DNA from: Siphonodentalium dalli
Taxonomy: Eukaryota; Mollusca; Scaphopoda; Gadilida; Siphonodentaliidae
NCBI GenBank assembly: GCA_032622095.1
Contig: CP136064.1
Span: 4,586,280-4,650,279, forward strand
Length of the DNA: 64,000 nt
Reading direction: 5' to 3'
In this document: positions 1 through 12,047 of the stretch, piece by piece
How the letters are laid out: every line of letters begins with the position of its first letter
Position numbering within the stretch: position 1 is the first letter of the stretch
The notes under the pieces: model-generated
What the model was told of the DNA's origin: nothing
What the model saw: the letters and a program-made list of their open reading frames with translations, nothing else
Database searches by the model: none
Translations under genes and position numbers: made by a program

Positions 1-3000
1 GCTCTATAGTGAAGCTGTATATAGGGTCTTTGTTTATGTGTTTGCTCTATATTGCAGCTGTATATAGGGTCTTTGTTTATGTTTTTGCTCTATAATGAAG
101 CTGTATAGGGTCTTTGTTTATGTTTTTGCTCTATAGTGAAGCTGTATAGGGTCTTTGTTTATGTTTTTGCTCTATATTGCAGCTGTATATAGGGTCTTTG
201 TTTATGTTTTTGCTCTATAGTGAAGCTGTATATAGGGTCTTTGTTTATGTTTTTGCTCTATAGTGAAGCTGTATAGGGTCTTTGTTTATGTTTTTACTCT
301 ATAGTGAAGCTGTATATAGGGTCTTTGTTTATGTTTTTGCTCTATAGTGAAGCTGTATATAGGGTCTTTGTTTATGTTTTTGCTCTATAGTGAAGCTGTA
401 TAGGGTCTTTGTTTATGTTTTTGCTCTATAGTGAAGCTGTATAGGGTCTTTGTTCATGTTTTTGTTCTATAGTGAAGCTGTATAGGTTCTTTGTTTTTGT
501 TTTTTCTCTATAGTGCAGCTGTATAGGGTCTTTGGTTATGTTTTTGTTCTATAGTGAAGCTGTATATAGGTTCTTTGGTTATGTTTTTGCTCTATAGTGC
601 AGCTGTATATAGGGTCTTTGTTTATGTTTTTGTTCTATAGTGAAGCTGTATATAGGGTCTTTGTTTATGTTTTTGCTCTATAGTGAAGCTGTATATAGGG
701 TCTTTGTTTATGTTTTTGCTCTATAGTGAAGCTGTATAGGGTCTTTGTTTATGTTTTTGCTCTAAAGTGAAGCTGTATAGGGTCTTTGGTTATGTTTTTA
801 CTCTATAGTGAAGCTGTATAGGGTCTTTGGTTATGTTTTTACTCTATAGTGAAGCTGTATATAGGGTCTTTGGTTATGTTTTTGCTCTATAGTGAAGCTG
901 TATAGGGTCTTTGTTTATGTTTTTGTTCTATAGTGAAGCTGTATATAGGGTCTTTGTTTATGTTTTTACTCTATAGTGAAGCTGTATATAGGGTCTTTGT
1001 TTATGTTTTTGCCCTATAGCGAAGCTGTATATAGGGTCTTTGTTTATGTTTTTGCTCTATAGTGAAGCTGTATATGGTCTTTGTTTATGTTTTTACTCTA
1101 TAGTGAAGCTGTATATAGGGTCTTTGTTTATGTTTTTGCTCTATAGTGAAGCTGTATATGGTCTTTGTTTATGTTTTTACTCTATAGTGAAGCTGTATAT
1201 AGGGTCTTTGTTTATGTTTTTGCTCTATAGTGAAGCTGTATATGGTCTTTGTTTATGTTTTTGCTCTATAGTGAAGCTGTATAGGATCTTTGTTTATGTT
1301 TTTGCTCTATAGTGAAGCTGTATATAGGGTCTTTGTTTATGTGTTTGCTCTACAGTGAAGCTGTATAGGGTCTTTGTTTATGTTTTTACTCTATAGTGAA
1401 GCTGTATATAGGGTCTTTGTTTATGTTTTTGCTCTATAGTGAAGCTGTATAGGGTCTTTGTTTATGTTTTTGCTCTATATTGAAGCTGTATAGGGTCTTT
1501 GTTCATGTTTTTGTTCTATAGTGAAGCTGTATAGGTTCTTTGTTTTTGTTTTTGCTCTATAGTGCAGCTGTATAGGGTCTTTGTTTATGTTTTTGCTCTA
1601 TAGTGAAGCTGTATAGGGTCTTTGTTTATGTTTTTGCTCTATAGTGAAGCTGTATAGGATCTTTGTTTATGTTTTTGCTCTATAGTGAAGCTGTATATAG
1701 GGTCTTTGTTTATGTGTTTGCTCTATAGTGAAGCTGTATAGGGTCTTTGTTTATGTTTTTGCTCTATAGTGAAGCTGTATAGGGTCTTTGTTTATGTTTT
1801 TGCTCTATAGTGAAGCTGTATAGGGTCTTTGTTTATGTTTTTGCTCTATAGTGAAGCTGTATAGGGTCTTTGGTTATGTGTTTGCTCTATAGTGAAGCTG
1901 TATATAGGGTCTTTGTTTATGTTTTTACTCTATAGTGAAGCTGCATATAGGTTCTTTGTTTATGTTTTTACTCTATAGTGAAGCTGTATATAGGGTCTTT
2001 GTTTATGTTTTTGTTCTATAGTGAAGCTGTATATAGGGTCTTTGTTTATGTTTTTACTCTATAGTGAAGCTGTATAGGATCTTTGTTTATGTTTTTGCTC
2101 TATAGTGAAGCTGTATAGGGTCTTTGTTTATGTTTTTGCTCTATAGTGAAGCTGTATATAGGGTCTTTGCTTATGTTTTTGCTCTATAGTGAAGCTGTAT
2201 AGGGTCTTTGTTTATGTTTTTGCTCTATAGTGAAGCTGTATAGGGTCTTTGTTTATGTTTTTGCTCTATAGTGAAGCTGTATAGGGTCTTTGTTTATGTT
2301 TTTGCTCTATAGTGAAGCTGTATAGGGTCTTTGTTTATGTTTTTGCTCTATAGTGAAGCTGTATAGGGTCTTTGTTTATGTTTTTGCTCTATAGTGAAGC
2401 TGTATATAGGGTCTTTGTTTATGTTTTTACTCTATAGTGAAGCTGTATAGGGTCTTTGTTTATGTTTTTGCTCTATAGTGAAGCTGTATATAGGGTCTTT
2501 GTTTATGTTTTACTCTATAGTGAAGCTGTACATAGGGTCTTTGTTTATGTTTTTGCTCTATAGTGAAGCTGCATATAGGTTCTTTGTTTATGTTTTTGCT
2601 CTATAGTGAAGCTGTATATAGGGTCTTTGTTTATGTTTTTACTCTATAGTGAAGCTGTATATAGGGTCTTTGTTTATGTTTTTGCTCTATAGTGAAGCTG
2701 TATAGGGTCTTTGTTTATGTTTTTGCTCTGTAGTGAAGCTGTATAGGGTCTTTGTTTATGTTTTTGCTCTATAGTGCAGCCGTATAGGGTCTTTGTTTAT
2801 GTTTTTGCTCTATAGTGAAGCTGTATAGGGTCTTTGTTTATGTTTTTGCTCTATAGTGAAGCTGTATATAGGGTCTTTGTTTATGTTTTTGCTCTATAGT
2901 GAAGCTGTGTATAGGGTCTTTGTTTATGTTTTTGCTCTATAGTGAAGCTGTATATGGTCTTTGTTTATGTTTTTGCTCTATAGTGAAGCTGTATAGGGTC

Positions 3001-5553
3001 TTTGTTTATGTTTTTGCTCTATAGTGAAGCTGTATAGGGTCTTTGTTTATGTTTTTGCTCTATAGTGAAGCTGTATATAGGGTCTTTGTTTATGTTTTTG
3101 CTCTATAGTGAAGCTGTATAGGGTCTGTGTTTATGTTTTTGCTCTAAGGTGAAGCTGTATAGGGTCTTTGTTTATGTTTTTGCTCTATAGTGAAGCTGTA
3201 TATGGTCTTTGTTTATGTTTTTGCTCTATAGTGACGCTGTATATAGGGTCTTTGTTTATGTTTTTGCTCTATAGTGAAGCTGTATAGGGTCTTTGTTTAT
3301 GTTTTTACTCTATAGTGAAGCTGTATAGGTTCTTTGTTTATGTTTTGCTCTATAGTGCAGCTGTATATAGGGTCTTTGTTTATGTTTTTACTCTATAGTG
3401 AAGCTGTATATAGGGTCTTTGGTTATGTTTTTGCTCTATAGTGAAGCTGTATATAGGGTCTTTGTTTATGTTTTTGCCCTATAGTGATGCTGTATATAGG
3501 GTCTTTGTTTATGTTTTTACTCTATAGTGAAGCTGTATATACGGTCTTTGTTTATGTTTTTTACTCTATAGTGAAGCTGTATATAGGGTCTTTGTTTATG
3601 TTTTTACTCTATAGTGAAGCTGTATATAGGGTCTTTGGTTATGTTTTTACTCTATAGTGAAGCTGTATATAGGGTCTTTGGTTATGTTTTTGCTCTATAG
3701 TGAAGCTGTATATAGGTTCTTTGTTTATGTTTTTGCTCTATAGTGAAGCTGTATAGGGTCTTTGTTTATGTTTTTGCTCTATAGTGAAGCTGTATATAGG
3801 GTCTTTGGTTATGTTTTTGCTCTATAGTGAAGCTGTATATAGGTTCTTTGTTTATGTTTTTGCTCTATAGTGAAGCTGTATAGGGTCTTTGTTTATGTTT
3901 TTGCTCTATAGTGAAGCTGTATAGGGTCTTTGTTTATGTTTTTGCTCTATAGTGCAGCTGTATATAGGGTCTTTGTTTATGTTTTTACTCTATAGTGAAG
4001 CTGTATATAGGGTCTTTGGTTATGTTTTTGCTCTATAGTGAAGCTGTATATAGGTTCTTTGTTTATGTTTTTGCTCTATAGTGAAGCTGTATAGGGTCTT
4101 TGTTTATGTTTTTGCTCTATAGTAAAGCTGTATAGGGTCTTTGTTTATGTTTTTGCTCTATAGTGAAGCTGTATATAGGGTCTTTGGTTATGTTTTTGCT
4201 CTATAGTGAAGCTGTATATAGGTTCTTTGTTTATGTTTTTGCTCTATAGTGAAGCTGTATAGGGTCTTTGTTTATGTTTTTGCTCTATAGTGAAGCTGTA
4301 TAGGGTCTTTGTTTATGTTTTTGCTCTATAGTGCAGCTGTATATAGGGTCTTTGTTTATGTTTTTTACTCTATAGTGAAGCTGTATATAGGGTCTTTGGT
4401 TATGTTTTTGCTCTATAGTGAAGCTGTATATAGGTTCTTTGTTTATGTTTTTGCTCTATAGTGAAGCTGTATAGGGTCTTTGTTTATGTTTTTGCTCTAT
4501 AGTGAAGCTGTATAGGGTCTTTGTTTATGTTTTTGCTCTATAGTGCAGCTGTATATAGGGTCTTTGTTTATGTTTTTGCTCTATAGTGAAGCTGTATATA
4601 GGGTCTTTGTTTATGTTTTTGCTCTATAGTGCAGATGTATAGGGTCTTTGTTTATGTTTTTGCTCTATAGTGCAGCTGTATAGGGTCTTTGTTTATGTTT
4701 TTGCTCTATAGTGCAGCTGTATAGGGTCTTTGTTTATGTTTTTACTCTATAGTGAAGCTGTATATAGGGTCTTTGTTTATGTTTTTGCTCTATAGTGCAG
4801 CTGTATATAGGGTCTTTGTTTATGTTTTTACTCTATAATGAAGCTGTATATAGGGTCTTTGTTTATGTTTTTGCTATATAGTGAAGCTGTATATAGGGTC
4901 TTTGTTTATGTTTTTGCTCTATAATGAAGCTGTATATAGGGTCTTTGTTTATGTTTTTGCTCTATAGTGAAGCTGTATATAGGGTCTTTGTTTATGTTTT
5001 TACTCTATAGTGCAGCTGTATATAGGGTCTTTGTTTATGTTTTTGCTCTATAGTGAAGCTGTATAGGGTCTTTGTTTATGTTTTTGCTCTATAGTGAAGC
5101 TGTATAGGGTCTTTGTTTATGTTTTTGCTCTATAGTGCAGCTGTATATAGGGTCTTTGTTTATGTTTTTGCTCTATAGTGAAGCTGTATAGGGTCTCTGT
5201 TTATGTTTTTACTCTATAGTGAAGCTGTATAGGGTCTTTGTTTATGTTTTTACTCTATAGTGAAGCTGTATATAGGGTCTTTGGTTATGTTTTTGCTCTA
5301 TAGTGAAGCTGTATATAGGGTCTTTGGTTATGTGTTTGCTCTATAGTGAAGCTGTATATAGGGTCTTTGGTTATGTGTTTGCTCTATAGTGCAGCTGTAT
5401 ATAGGGTATTTGTTTATGTTTTTGCCCTATAGTGAAGCTGTATATAGGGTCTTTGTTTATGTTTTTACTCTATAGTGAAGCTGTATATAGGGTCTTTGGT
5501 TATGTGTTTGCTCTATAGTGAAGCTGTATATAGGGTCTTTGTTTATGTTTTTG
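1..5553. repeat. 41/43-bp satellite array, about 130 units, open at the left edge
   Basis: The stretch is a head-to-tail array of a T-rich unit built on CTCTATAGTGAAGCTGTATA followed by GGGTCTTTGTTTATGTTTTT. Units differ mainly by presence or absence of one TA after CTGTATA, giving 43-bp or 41-bp units, plus single changes (GCTC/ACTC, GTTTATG/GGTTATG, GAAGC/GCAGC). The array begins before the window and ends sharply near 5553. Short open frames inside it are periodic translations of the repeat and not genes. Confidence 0.97.
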
Positions 5554-8521
5554 TATGTGCGAGAACCAGTATACTATTTTTATCGACATGGCCATTTTAC
5601 AATCAGATTGGAACATTTGGAATGTCCCGCAACTGATAGTAACCCAGATCAAGCTTGAAAATCAGTCCCAATTTTCGCCCATGTCGAACGTATACGTATA
5701 TTCGTCTAACCCAGACTGTGATGATGGCATCCGTAAAGACATTCAACACCATGGGAGTTATTTTCATGTTGGTGAAAGTTTTATCCAAACATAAATACAT
5801 ACGACCATGAATATTAAGAACACATGTAGGTCAGATGTATTAATCGCGGAATGTTTAAAAGTTACCTCGTTTAAGAACACATGTTTTATATATGGTGGAA
5901 TGTCGAAACGTTACATGGGTTAAAAACAGATATATTATAGATGCATTCAAGATTGTAGACCTCCAGTTGCACAAACATACAAAATATAATTTGACAGTTT
6001 GTGTGTGGCTTTGCTCCGGAGAGCAAACGGTGAAAACCAAATATAAAATATAAAATAGACCTTATATACTAAATGGATTATCCCAGTCACTTAAAATGTG
6101 TACATCGGAATGGTATAGTATTGATTTGGAGGGAAGTTAAGGTGATAAATGCAGACGACAGACAAGTAAAAGTAAAAAAGGGGCCATATGTATTGAGGGA
6201 AATGTTTAGATAATAAGTTCAGAAAAGTTTTCTGAACATTTCCTATTGGATAACTACTCATGTGAACTTATCATCTGAACATATCCTATTATATGGGATA
6301 ACTACTCATCAATGATGCTTTAGTATAGAAATGGTTAAACTTATTATCTGAACATTTCATATGGGATAACTACTTATCAATGATGCTTTAGTATAGAAAG
6401 GGTTAAACTTATTATATGAACATTTCCTATGGATAAATATTTTCAGCCGCTCGTGGAAATTATGTATTTCCTTGTACCCACTCATGAGATAATCCGGGTA
6501 TTCAACCAAAACCCGTAGGTTTTCTTTTTATTATATGCGCTACGTTATAAACGACCCCAAAACTGCTAGTGTTGTCCCACATGCAGTTCACTTCAAATTG
6601 TTAGAAAGCTTCGACATTTGCATTTTGTTTACATTCCATCAATTGATTTGTTCACCACTGAATGACAAATATCGAGCATATCCGCCATAAGAAATAGTCC
6701 CCATTGTTTTATTCTGAAATGATGCGAGCAAATTAATGTATACATAATTTAATGATAAGAATATATTAAAATAAGTTGAGTTAACATTATAACAATCAAA
6801 TAACAGTTTATGAACATTTTAAGTCTTTATTTAGCGAGAAAGCACATGGCTCACAAGCTATCGATCGTCCAATGTGTTTTTATCGGTAACAAATCACTTC
6901 CGTTCTAAGAATTAAACTTTTTCGTGTTGGAGAGATTTTGACGAAATGTGTGATAAATCACAACAAGTGAATAGGTTGGTTGACTGTTATCATACAATAC
7001 GCATATGGCGAATGATAGCCAGCTAAACTAATTCAAACTAGTAATATTAAACACACAAAACGACCTTGAACTTATTATCTGAACATTTCCTATGGGAACT
7101 ACTCGTCAATGAGTATTTAGTATAGAAAGGGTTAACACAGACGGTCTCATTTATATCGACTATATATGGAGACACTCTGACTCCCATTGATTTCAGGAAG
7201 GAATGAATGGGACAAACTGCAAAACAGAGTTCAGTCCCCTCGCTACGCTATGTATGACCATAGCCGGCATGTGTATTTTCTTAATTAAATATAACATTTT
7301 GTATTGAAGTTTTAGTCAGTTACAATTCAGCGAGGGGTGAACTCTGCATGGAGCTTTGGGAAGGGGATTCCCCATTGGAATCACTGAACTAAACTGATGG
7401 TTTCCCATAGATGACAGTGTTAACGCTTCAGCAAAATTCACCGAATTCAAGTCAGTATTGCAATTTTATCTGTTTCATTCTAATTAAATTTCTAGTTTAT
7501 TATCAGCGTTCACATCAGTACAATTCTTGACAGATCCTTCATATCACTACCTGACATAAAGTTATTGAATGATGTGATATAGCTACCAGTATGGACATCT
7601 GATAGGCCTACAACTGGTGCATTGCAGACCTGTTTATGTAACTGTCAAACTGTGATTCATGACTCGTTATTCCAGGTGAGAAATTATTAACTCTTTGCAT
7701 CTGCACATGAGCTATCCCATGCTAGCTGTAACCAAAGTCTTTTTTGTCCGATTGTGTTCATATTTGATATGTATGTTTATGATGACACACCCCTCACCTG
7801 TATAGTTATTGGTATCGATTGGCTGATTTGATTAGAAATAATTAACCCTTTCACATACTGCCATTCAAAGCAATAAGTAAAATACGTTTCTTCTGATTTA
7901 CCTCATATTTCTTATGATGTTTAACAAGCTAGATTGACACAATTTGATCACGAAAATGCAAAAAAAATCTTAGGTCATGTGTTTACTTTTTAAAACACAT
8001 CCCCAAGTGTACGACAGGGCTATACCACAGCCAAATTGTATCTGGAAAAACCCAGAACTACAGAAGCTTGTTAAATAAATTTCCCATTCACAAAAATCCA
8101 TTCCCCCATTAATTCACCAGTTTAAATTATTTAGATATGATGTACAAATCAAATAAACAAGATTTCATCCTTAATAACGTGTGACATGATTGTATCCGAT
8201 GAAGGCCATTCTTCACCTCTATAGAAGCACACGGTGGACTCGCTCCCTGTCTCTGACGCATTTAGCTCCCAATCAATCAATTTTATTTGCTCATCATCAT
8301 TAGATATACAGAGATCAATATCATGAGTATACATAAATATAATAATTAAATTATGTGCGCATGCCGCCATGCGTGCAGATTGTATTGTACTAGCATATAC
8401 ATTTAAAATAATGCGTCAGTTCTGTGTAGTATACATACATGTATATATGCTGTAAATTAATTGTAAGATATATAGTGCGACAACCCATGATTCAATATGG
8501 TAAAATTCGTCAGTGGAAACG
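5554..8521. other. Intergenic DNA with dispersed repeats, no gene seen
   Basis: No reading frame here resembles a known protein or shows coding character; the longest candidates are under 80 codons and lie on opposed strands of the same bases. The stretch from about 6066 to 6300 is related to 37826-38090, sharing a GCAGACGACAGA segment and a following AATGTTYAGATAATAAGTTC, so at least part of it is an old dispersed repeat. Confidence 0.6.
6200..6436. repeat. Degenerate tandem repeat of about 85 bp, three units
   Basis: Units carry CTTATTATCTGAACATTTC, a GGATAACTACTCATCAATGA-like segment and TTTAGTATAGAAAGGGTTAA. A further single copy lies at 7069-7136 and a diverged one at 37982-38095, so this is a dispersed family with a local tandem expansion. 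Confidence 0.75.
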
Positions 8522-8749
8522 TCAGGAGAGCCTAAATAGCGGCAAAACCCTTCTAATGAATTTTGACAGATTTATGGTTCGTCTTCCTTTTCCCGAATTG
8601 AAAAATTCTCTCAATTTAATAGTGTTTGGATTCCGGTTGAAATATGATGGGATATATTTCTGTCGGAGATCATGTAAAACTGGACATTTCAGTATGACAT
8701 GGAATTCGTCGCCCTGATTCCCATTGTGTGAAAATCCATTGCTATTCAT
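8522..8749 (-). pseudogene. Non-LTR retrotransposon ORF2 C-terminal fragment
   Basis: The minus-strand frame of 75 codons contains GDEFHVILKCPVLHDLRQKY, followed by an F/N-rich segment and a basic tail with RTINLSKFIRR. This is the typical end of a LINE reverse transcriptase: the GDE-H-x4-C part of the terminal zinc-knuckle region followed by the L-R-x-K-Y-I helix. The upstream cysteines of the knuckle are missing and an in-frame stop lies just before the first Met, so it is a 5'-truncated dead copy. No RT or endonuclease domain is visible nearby. I assign it to non-LTR elements in general; the clade is unclear. Confidence 0.75.
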
Positions 8750-9365
8750 GTGTCCAAATGTTTATAAATGCGATCGACACATGGTCTACGCGTTTCCGCC
8801 TGGAGTCATATACAATACGCATATACGTATAAGAACGGTCACGTTTTACTCTATCCATTTCTGCGAAATAAAATGCGAGTATACAGGTTCCTCCGTTCGG
8901 ATGCTATGTAATAGACAAAAACGAAAACGCGGATATAACGATGAACACGGGCTATATATTCCCTTGGTAATACGCGTATAGGACGCCTCATTGCAGTGAT
9001 GATGCGTCATCTCCATATTTAGAATATGCGCGTGCCGATTGTTTTCCGATTTACTAACATGGCAGTAGCCAATCCATATTTGGCATGTGACGTAATTATC
9101 CATGTTAGGAGATTATACTTGAGGGAAGCTGCGTTAGTGCAGCTTTTAATATTATGTCTCAGTGCATTCTCTTATATATGCGAGTCTCCCATAGGTCCCG
9201 GTTATTCCTTCACACAGAGAAGCCTGTTTATTACATGTGCAACCAGCGTGTGTCCACGACATCATAATCAAGCATACACACACTGCCCGTATCCTTGGTT
9301 GCACATGGTCTGCCTTTGACGTGATTGTTTGGTAAGATCATCATTATCTAACGTTTAGTGCATGT
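8750..9365. other. Intergenic, no gene seen
   Basis: Overlapping open frames of 85-97 codons on both strands lack similarity to any family I know and share the same bases, so none is called. Around 9128-9192 a segment with AGTGCATTCTCTTATATATG resembles one half of the 69-bp palindrome found elsewhere in the window, preceded by AAGCTGCGTTAGTGCAGCTT, which recurs in diverged form at 35128-35147. Confidence 0.5.
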
Positions 9366-9798
9366 TAGATTGTCAATTAAAATCATTCATCATATATGTA
9401 TACAATGTATGTTACGTCAGCATTCGCCAGTGTCAGATGAGTTCCGATCATGGGACATATTCTACTTTCACCGACTACATTGAATACACGTGTCCCCGAG
9501 GGTCAACACTACTCCGATCAAAATGACCAGAAATAATGTACAATTATCGCCCCTATTAATTATCATTACTAAACGCGAAAACGTGATATAAAATTAGCGG
9601 GAATGGGAGATCACATGATTTATCGAATCAAATCAATATAAAAAGTCTGGGGGCATTGTTGGATGTAATATTTTTTTTTTTTGCGTTACTAAATGGAGTA
9701 AGAGCTATTCTACATATCATCTACCAAATTCCCACTATCCGCGTAGTAATATCGACGATCCGGTGTGTATATATCGTGCGAAAGGTAGAGTCAAATTC

Positions 9799-9980
9799 AA
9801 ACCCCGGATCTATATATAGGCTTATAAGAATTCAGTGAACACAACAAACCCCGGATCTATATTGGCTTAAAGGAATTCAGTGAACACAACAAACCCCGGA
9901 TCTATATTGGCTTAAAGGAATTCAGTGAACACAACAAACCCCGGATCTATATTGGCTTAAAGGAATTTAGCGAACACAAC
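9799..9980. repeat. 45-bp tandem repeat, four units
   Basis: Four units begin AAACCCCGGATCTATATTGG and end GTGAACACAAC. The first is 47 bp because of an extra TA, the next are 45 bp and the last has minor changes. It lies at the end of the 5' member of the 9571/11141 direct repeat; the other member has no such expansion. Confidence 0.9.
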
Positions 9981-10119
9981 ACACACGGATGTGAACCACA
10001 TAACATGTATACAATGTATAGGTGTCGTCAGCACTCGTCAGTATCATATGACTTCCGGTTATTGAACATACTTTACTTTCACCCACAATGAACACACGAG
10101 GGTCAACACAAACTTAGCG

Positions 10120-11040
10120 AGTAGTATATTATGCCCCTTCCAGATTACCCATTTTATCGGGTCGGTGGTCGTTGCTACGTTGTGCAATGTGTCGCTATTG
10201 TATTTGTTATATACGTCACGCTATTGACAGATATTTCTATGGGATATTGTCTATTGCCCACCCCCGTTTGGTCTATAGTAGTGAATTATATGGTGTGTTG
10301 TTGTTATAAATTAAATTAAAATTAAAATAGCCCCCCCCCCCCCCCCCCCAAGAACAAAAAATTATCGTGTATACGCTATTGACAGGTATTTCTATGGGGT
10401 GTTGTAAATTGATTCCCCTTCTGCCTACCATAAAAATATCCCACCACCCAACCAGTCGAATTTAACTACCAGCAAATTATTCCTCCCCATATAATTCACT
10501 GCTGTCAACCAGCCAAGACCATTGGGAATTTCCCATAGAAGTACATCTTCTAAGGCTTATAGATTTTTAAATCATCATAAGTCGAGTAGGTTAATTGAAA
10601 ACCAATGACAAATTAAGCCCACCCGTAGAATTCACTACTGACGACCATTCAAATTCCCACTCTATAGGGGGGATCAATAGACAACACCCTATAGAAATAG
10701 AAATACCAGTCAATAGCGTATACGAGATAAATTTGTGTTTGTTTTTTCTTTTGCTATGGGGTGCTATAGAAGTCAAATCGTTAGGGTGGCTGGTTTACTT
10801 CATAACAACAACACACCATGGAATTCACTACTATTGACCAGCCAAATTTCCCACAAAACGTGGGGAGGGGTAATAATCAAACCCCATAGAAATACCTGTC
10901 AATAGCGTGACGTACATAACAACTACGACAATAGCGACGCACTGCACAACGTAGAAACGACATTTAGGCCGGATAGCCGACAACCCGATCCGATTCCGGT
11001 CAAATGGGTAAGCTGGGGGTCATAATATATTACTTTATTC
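10120..11040. repeat. Imperfect inverted repeat element of about 0.9 kb
   Basis: The left arm from about 10127 (TATTATGCCCC, TTACCCATTT, GTTGTGCA, GTCGCTATTGT, CACGCTATTGACAG) is the diverged reverse complement of 10870-11033 (CTGTCAATAGCGTGACGTAC, ACAATAGCGACGCAC, AAATGGGTAA, GGGGTCATAATA). Further copies of the CGCTATTGACAGGTATTTCT motif lie inside at 10376 and, inverted, near 10700. A poly-C run of about 20 sits at 10329. The arrangement suits a foldback-type element; no coding frame is seen. Confidence 0.75.
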
Positions 11041-11101
11041 TACTGTATAAACAGAATTACCGGAAATAGTTTACAACTACCTCACTATTAATTCTCTTTA
11101 T

Positions 11102-11181
11102 CAATTTGCACAAACAGTCCCGCTAATTTTACATTACGCTAAAACGTGATGTAAAATTAGCGGGACTGTTTGTGCAAATTG
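11102..11181. repeat. Perfect 33-bp-arm hairpin
   Basis: The left arm, 11102-11134, and right arm, 11149-11181, are exact reverse complements with a 14-base loop. The arms start CAATTTGCACAAACAGTCCC. The hairpin overlaps the start of the 3' copy of the 9571/11141 direct repeat, where the other copy has only GATATAAAATTAGCGGGAAT, so it marks an inversion or insertion junction. Confidence 0.95.
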
Positions 11182-11499
11182 AAAATCACATGATTTATCA
11201 CAACAAATCACATTACAAAAATTAGGTTCATTATTGGTTTTTTTGTTGCGTTACCAAATGGAGTAAGATACGGTCTACATATATTATCATCTCTCAAATT
11301 CACGTCATCCGCGTAGTAATACCGACGACCCGGTGTATAAATCGTGCGAAAGGTAGATTCAAATCCAAACCCCGGAAGCAAATAATATCCACAAGTTGAT
11401 CATTGTGATTAGTCTCGAACTAGGTTCACTTCCAACTGCAAGAACATGTGAGAGGTGGACGACGAAAAATAACTATTTCGTGCGCTGCTTTCTGATTAA

Positions 11500-12047
11500 G
11501 TTCGTTATTTGGATGGTGCCAATTTGTGGAGCGCTACAACCAGATGTATATCATACTTTTAGGATTATATAAGATGTAATCATAAGCTCCCTTGTTGGAA
11601 CAGTTAGTCCGCTAGTTTGTTCGTACCAATGAATACATGAATACAATATAGTATAGTACATTGTATTTACATTGTATTTACATAATGTAAATATTCCGAT
11701 GCTCAGTGGATGGAAACCGTCTTAGTTTCTGGATAATGTGAATATACTTTATTCTCCCTCTGTGCATGGTACTGAGACAACGGAATACCTAAAGCAACAC
11801 CAGCCCAGTGCTAACACATGTCACGTGTCGACGCATGGTGGTTAAAGATTAAAGTTAGTGTTATCATCAGGATGTGACAGTGACTCGCGCCTTCAATTGT
11901 CCGCGGTGTTTGCTTGGGTGAGGCTAGAAATTGGATCAATTTAAAAGTGACTATCTTTTATTTTAGCAAAGGACCACAATGTTTCCATCTGGATAATTTC
12001 GTGCGCTATGATTCCTCTTTAGTGTTCTTAACCTCGACTCCACCGGG
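11500..12047 (+). promoter_or_regulatory. 5' flank and presumed 5' UTR of GPCR copy 1, TATA-like box at 11566
   Basis: This segment is alignable with 25555-25963 upstream of the second GPCR: both carry AACCAGATG, a TTATATA-(A/C)-GATGTAAT block, GGAACAGT-(T/A)-AG-(T/C)-CCGCTAGTTTGTTCG and CCGCGGTGT. TATATAAG at 11566-11573 is a plausible TATA box; the second copy has TATATACG there. An out-of-frame upstream ATG at 11914 opens a 60-codon frame that overlaps the GPCR start. CTATCTTTTATTTTAG ending at 11966 could be a splice acceptor, so the 5' UTR may be spliced. Function is inferred only from conservation between the paralogues. Confidence 0.45.

Larger units (their letters stand above)
9366..11378. 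repeat. Composite duplicated region (two pairs of direct repeats)
   Basis: Two direct-repeat pairs frame this region. The first links about 9400-9515 with 10008-10110 (shared ATACAATGTAT, TACTTTCACC, GAGGGTCAACAC). The second links about 9571-9808 with 11141-11378 (shared AAAACGTGAT, TAAAATTAGCGGGA, ATCACATGATTTATC, CCGCGTAGTAAT, ATCGTGCGAAAGGTAGA, AAACCCCGG). Copies differ by scattered substitutions and small indels. Between them are a 45-bp array, a large inverted repeat and a perfect hairpin, annotated separately. No protein-coding signal is seen. Confidence 0.8.

Noticed and set aside
1040-1312. 90-codon frame in the satellite (repeating SEAVYGLCLCF)
   Set aside because: Periodic translation of 41- plus 43-bp units; the frame breaks wherever two equal-length units meet.
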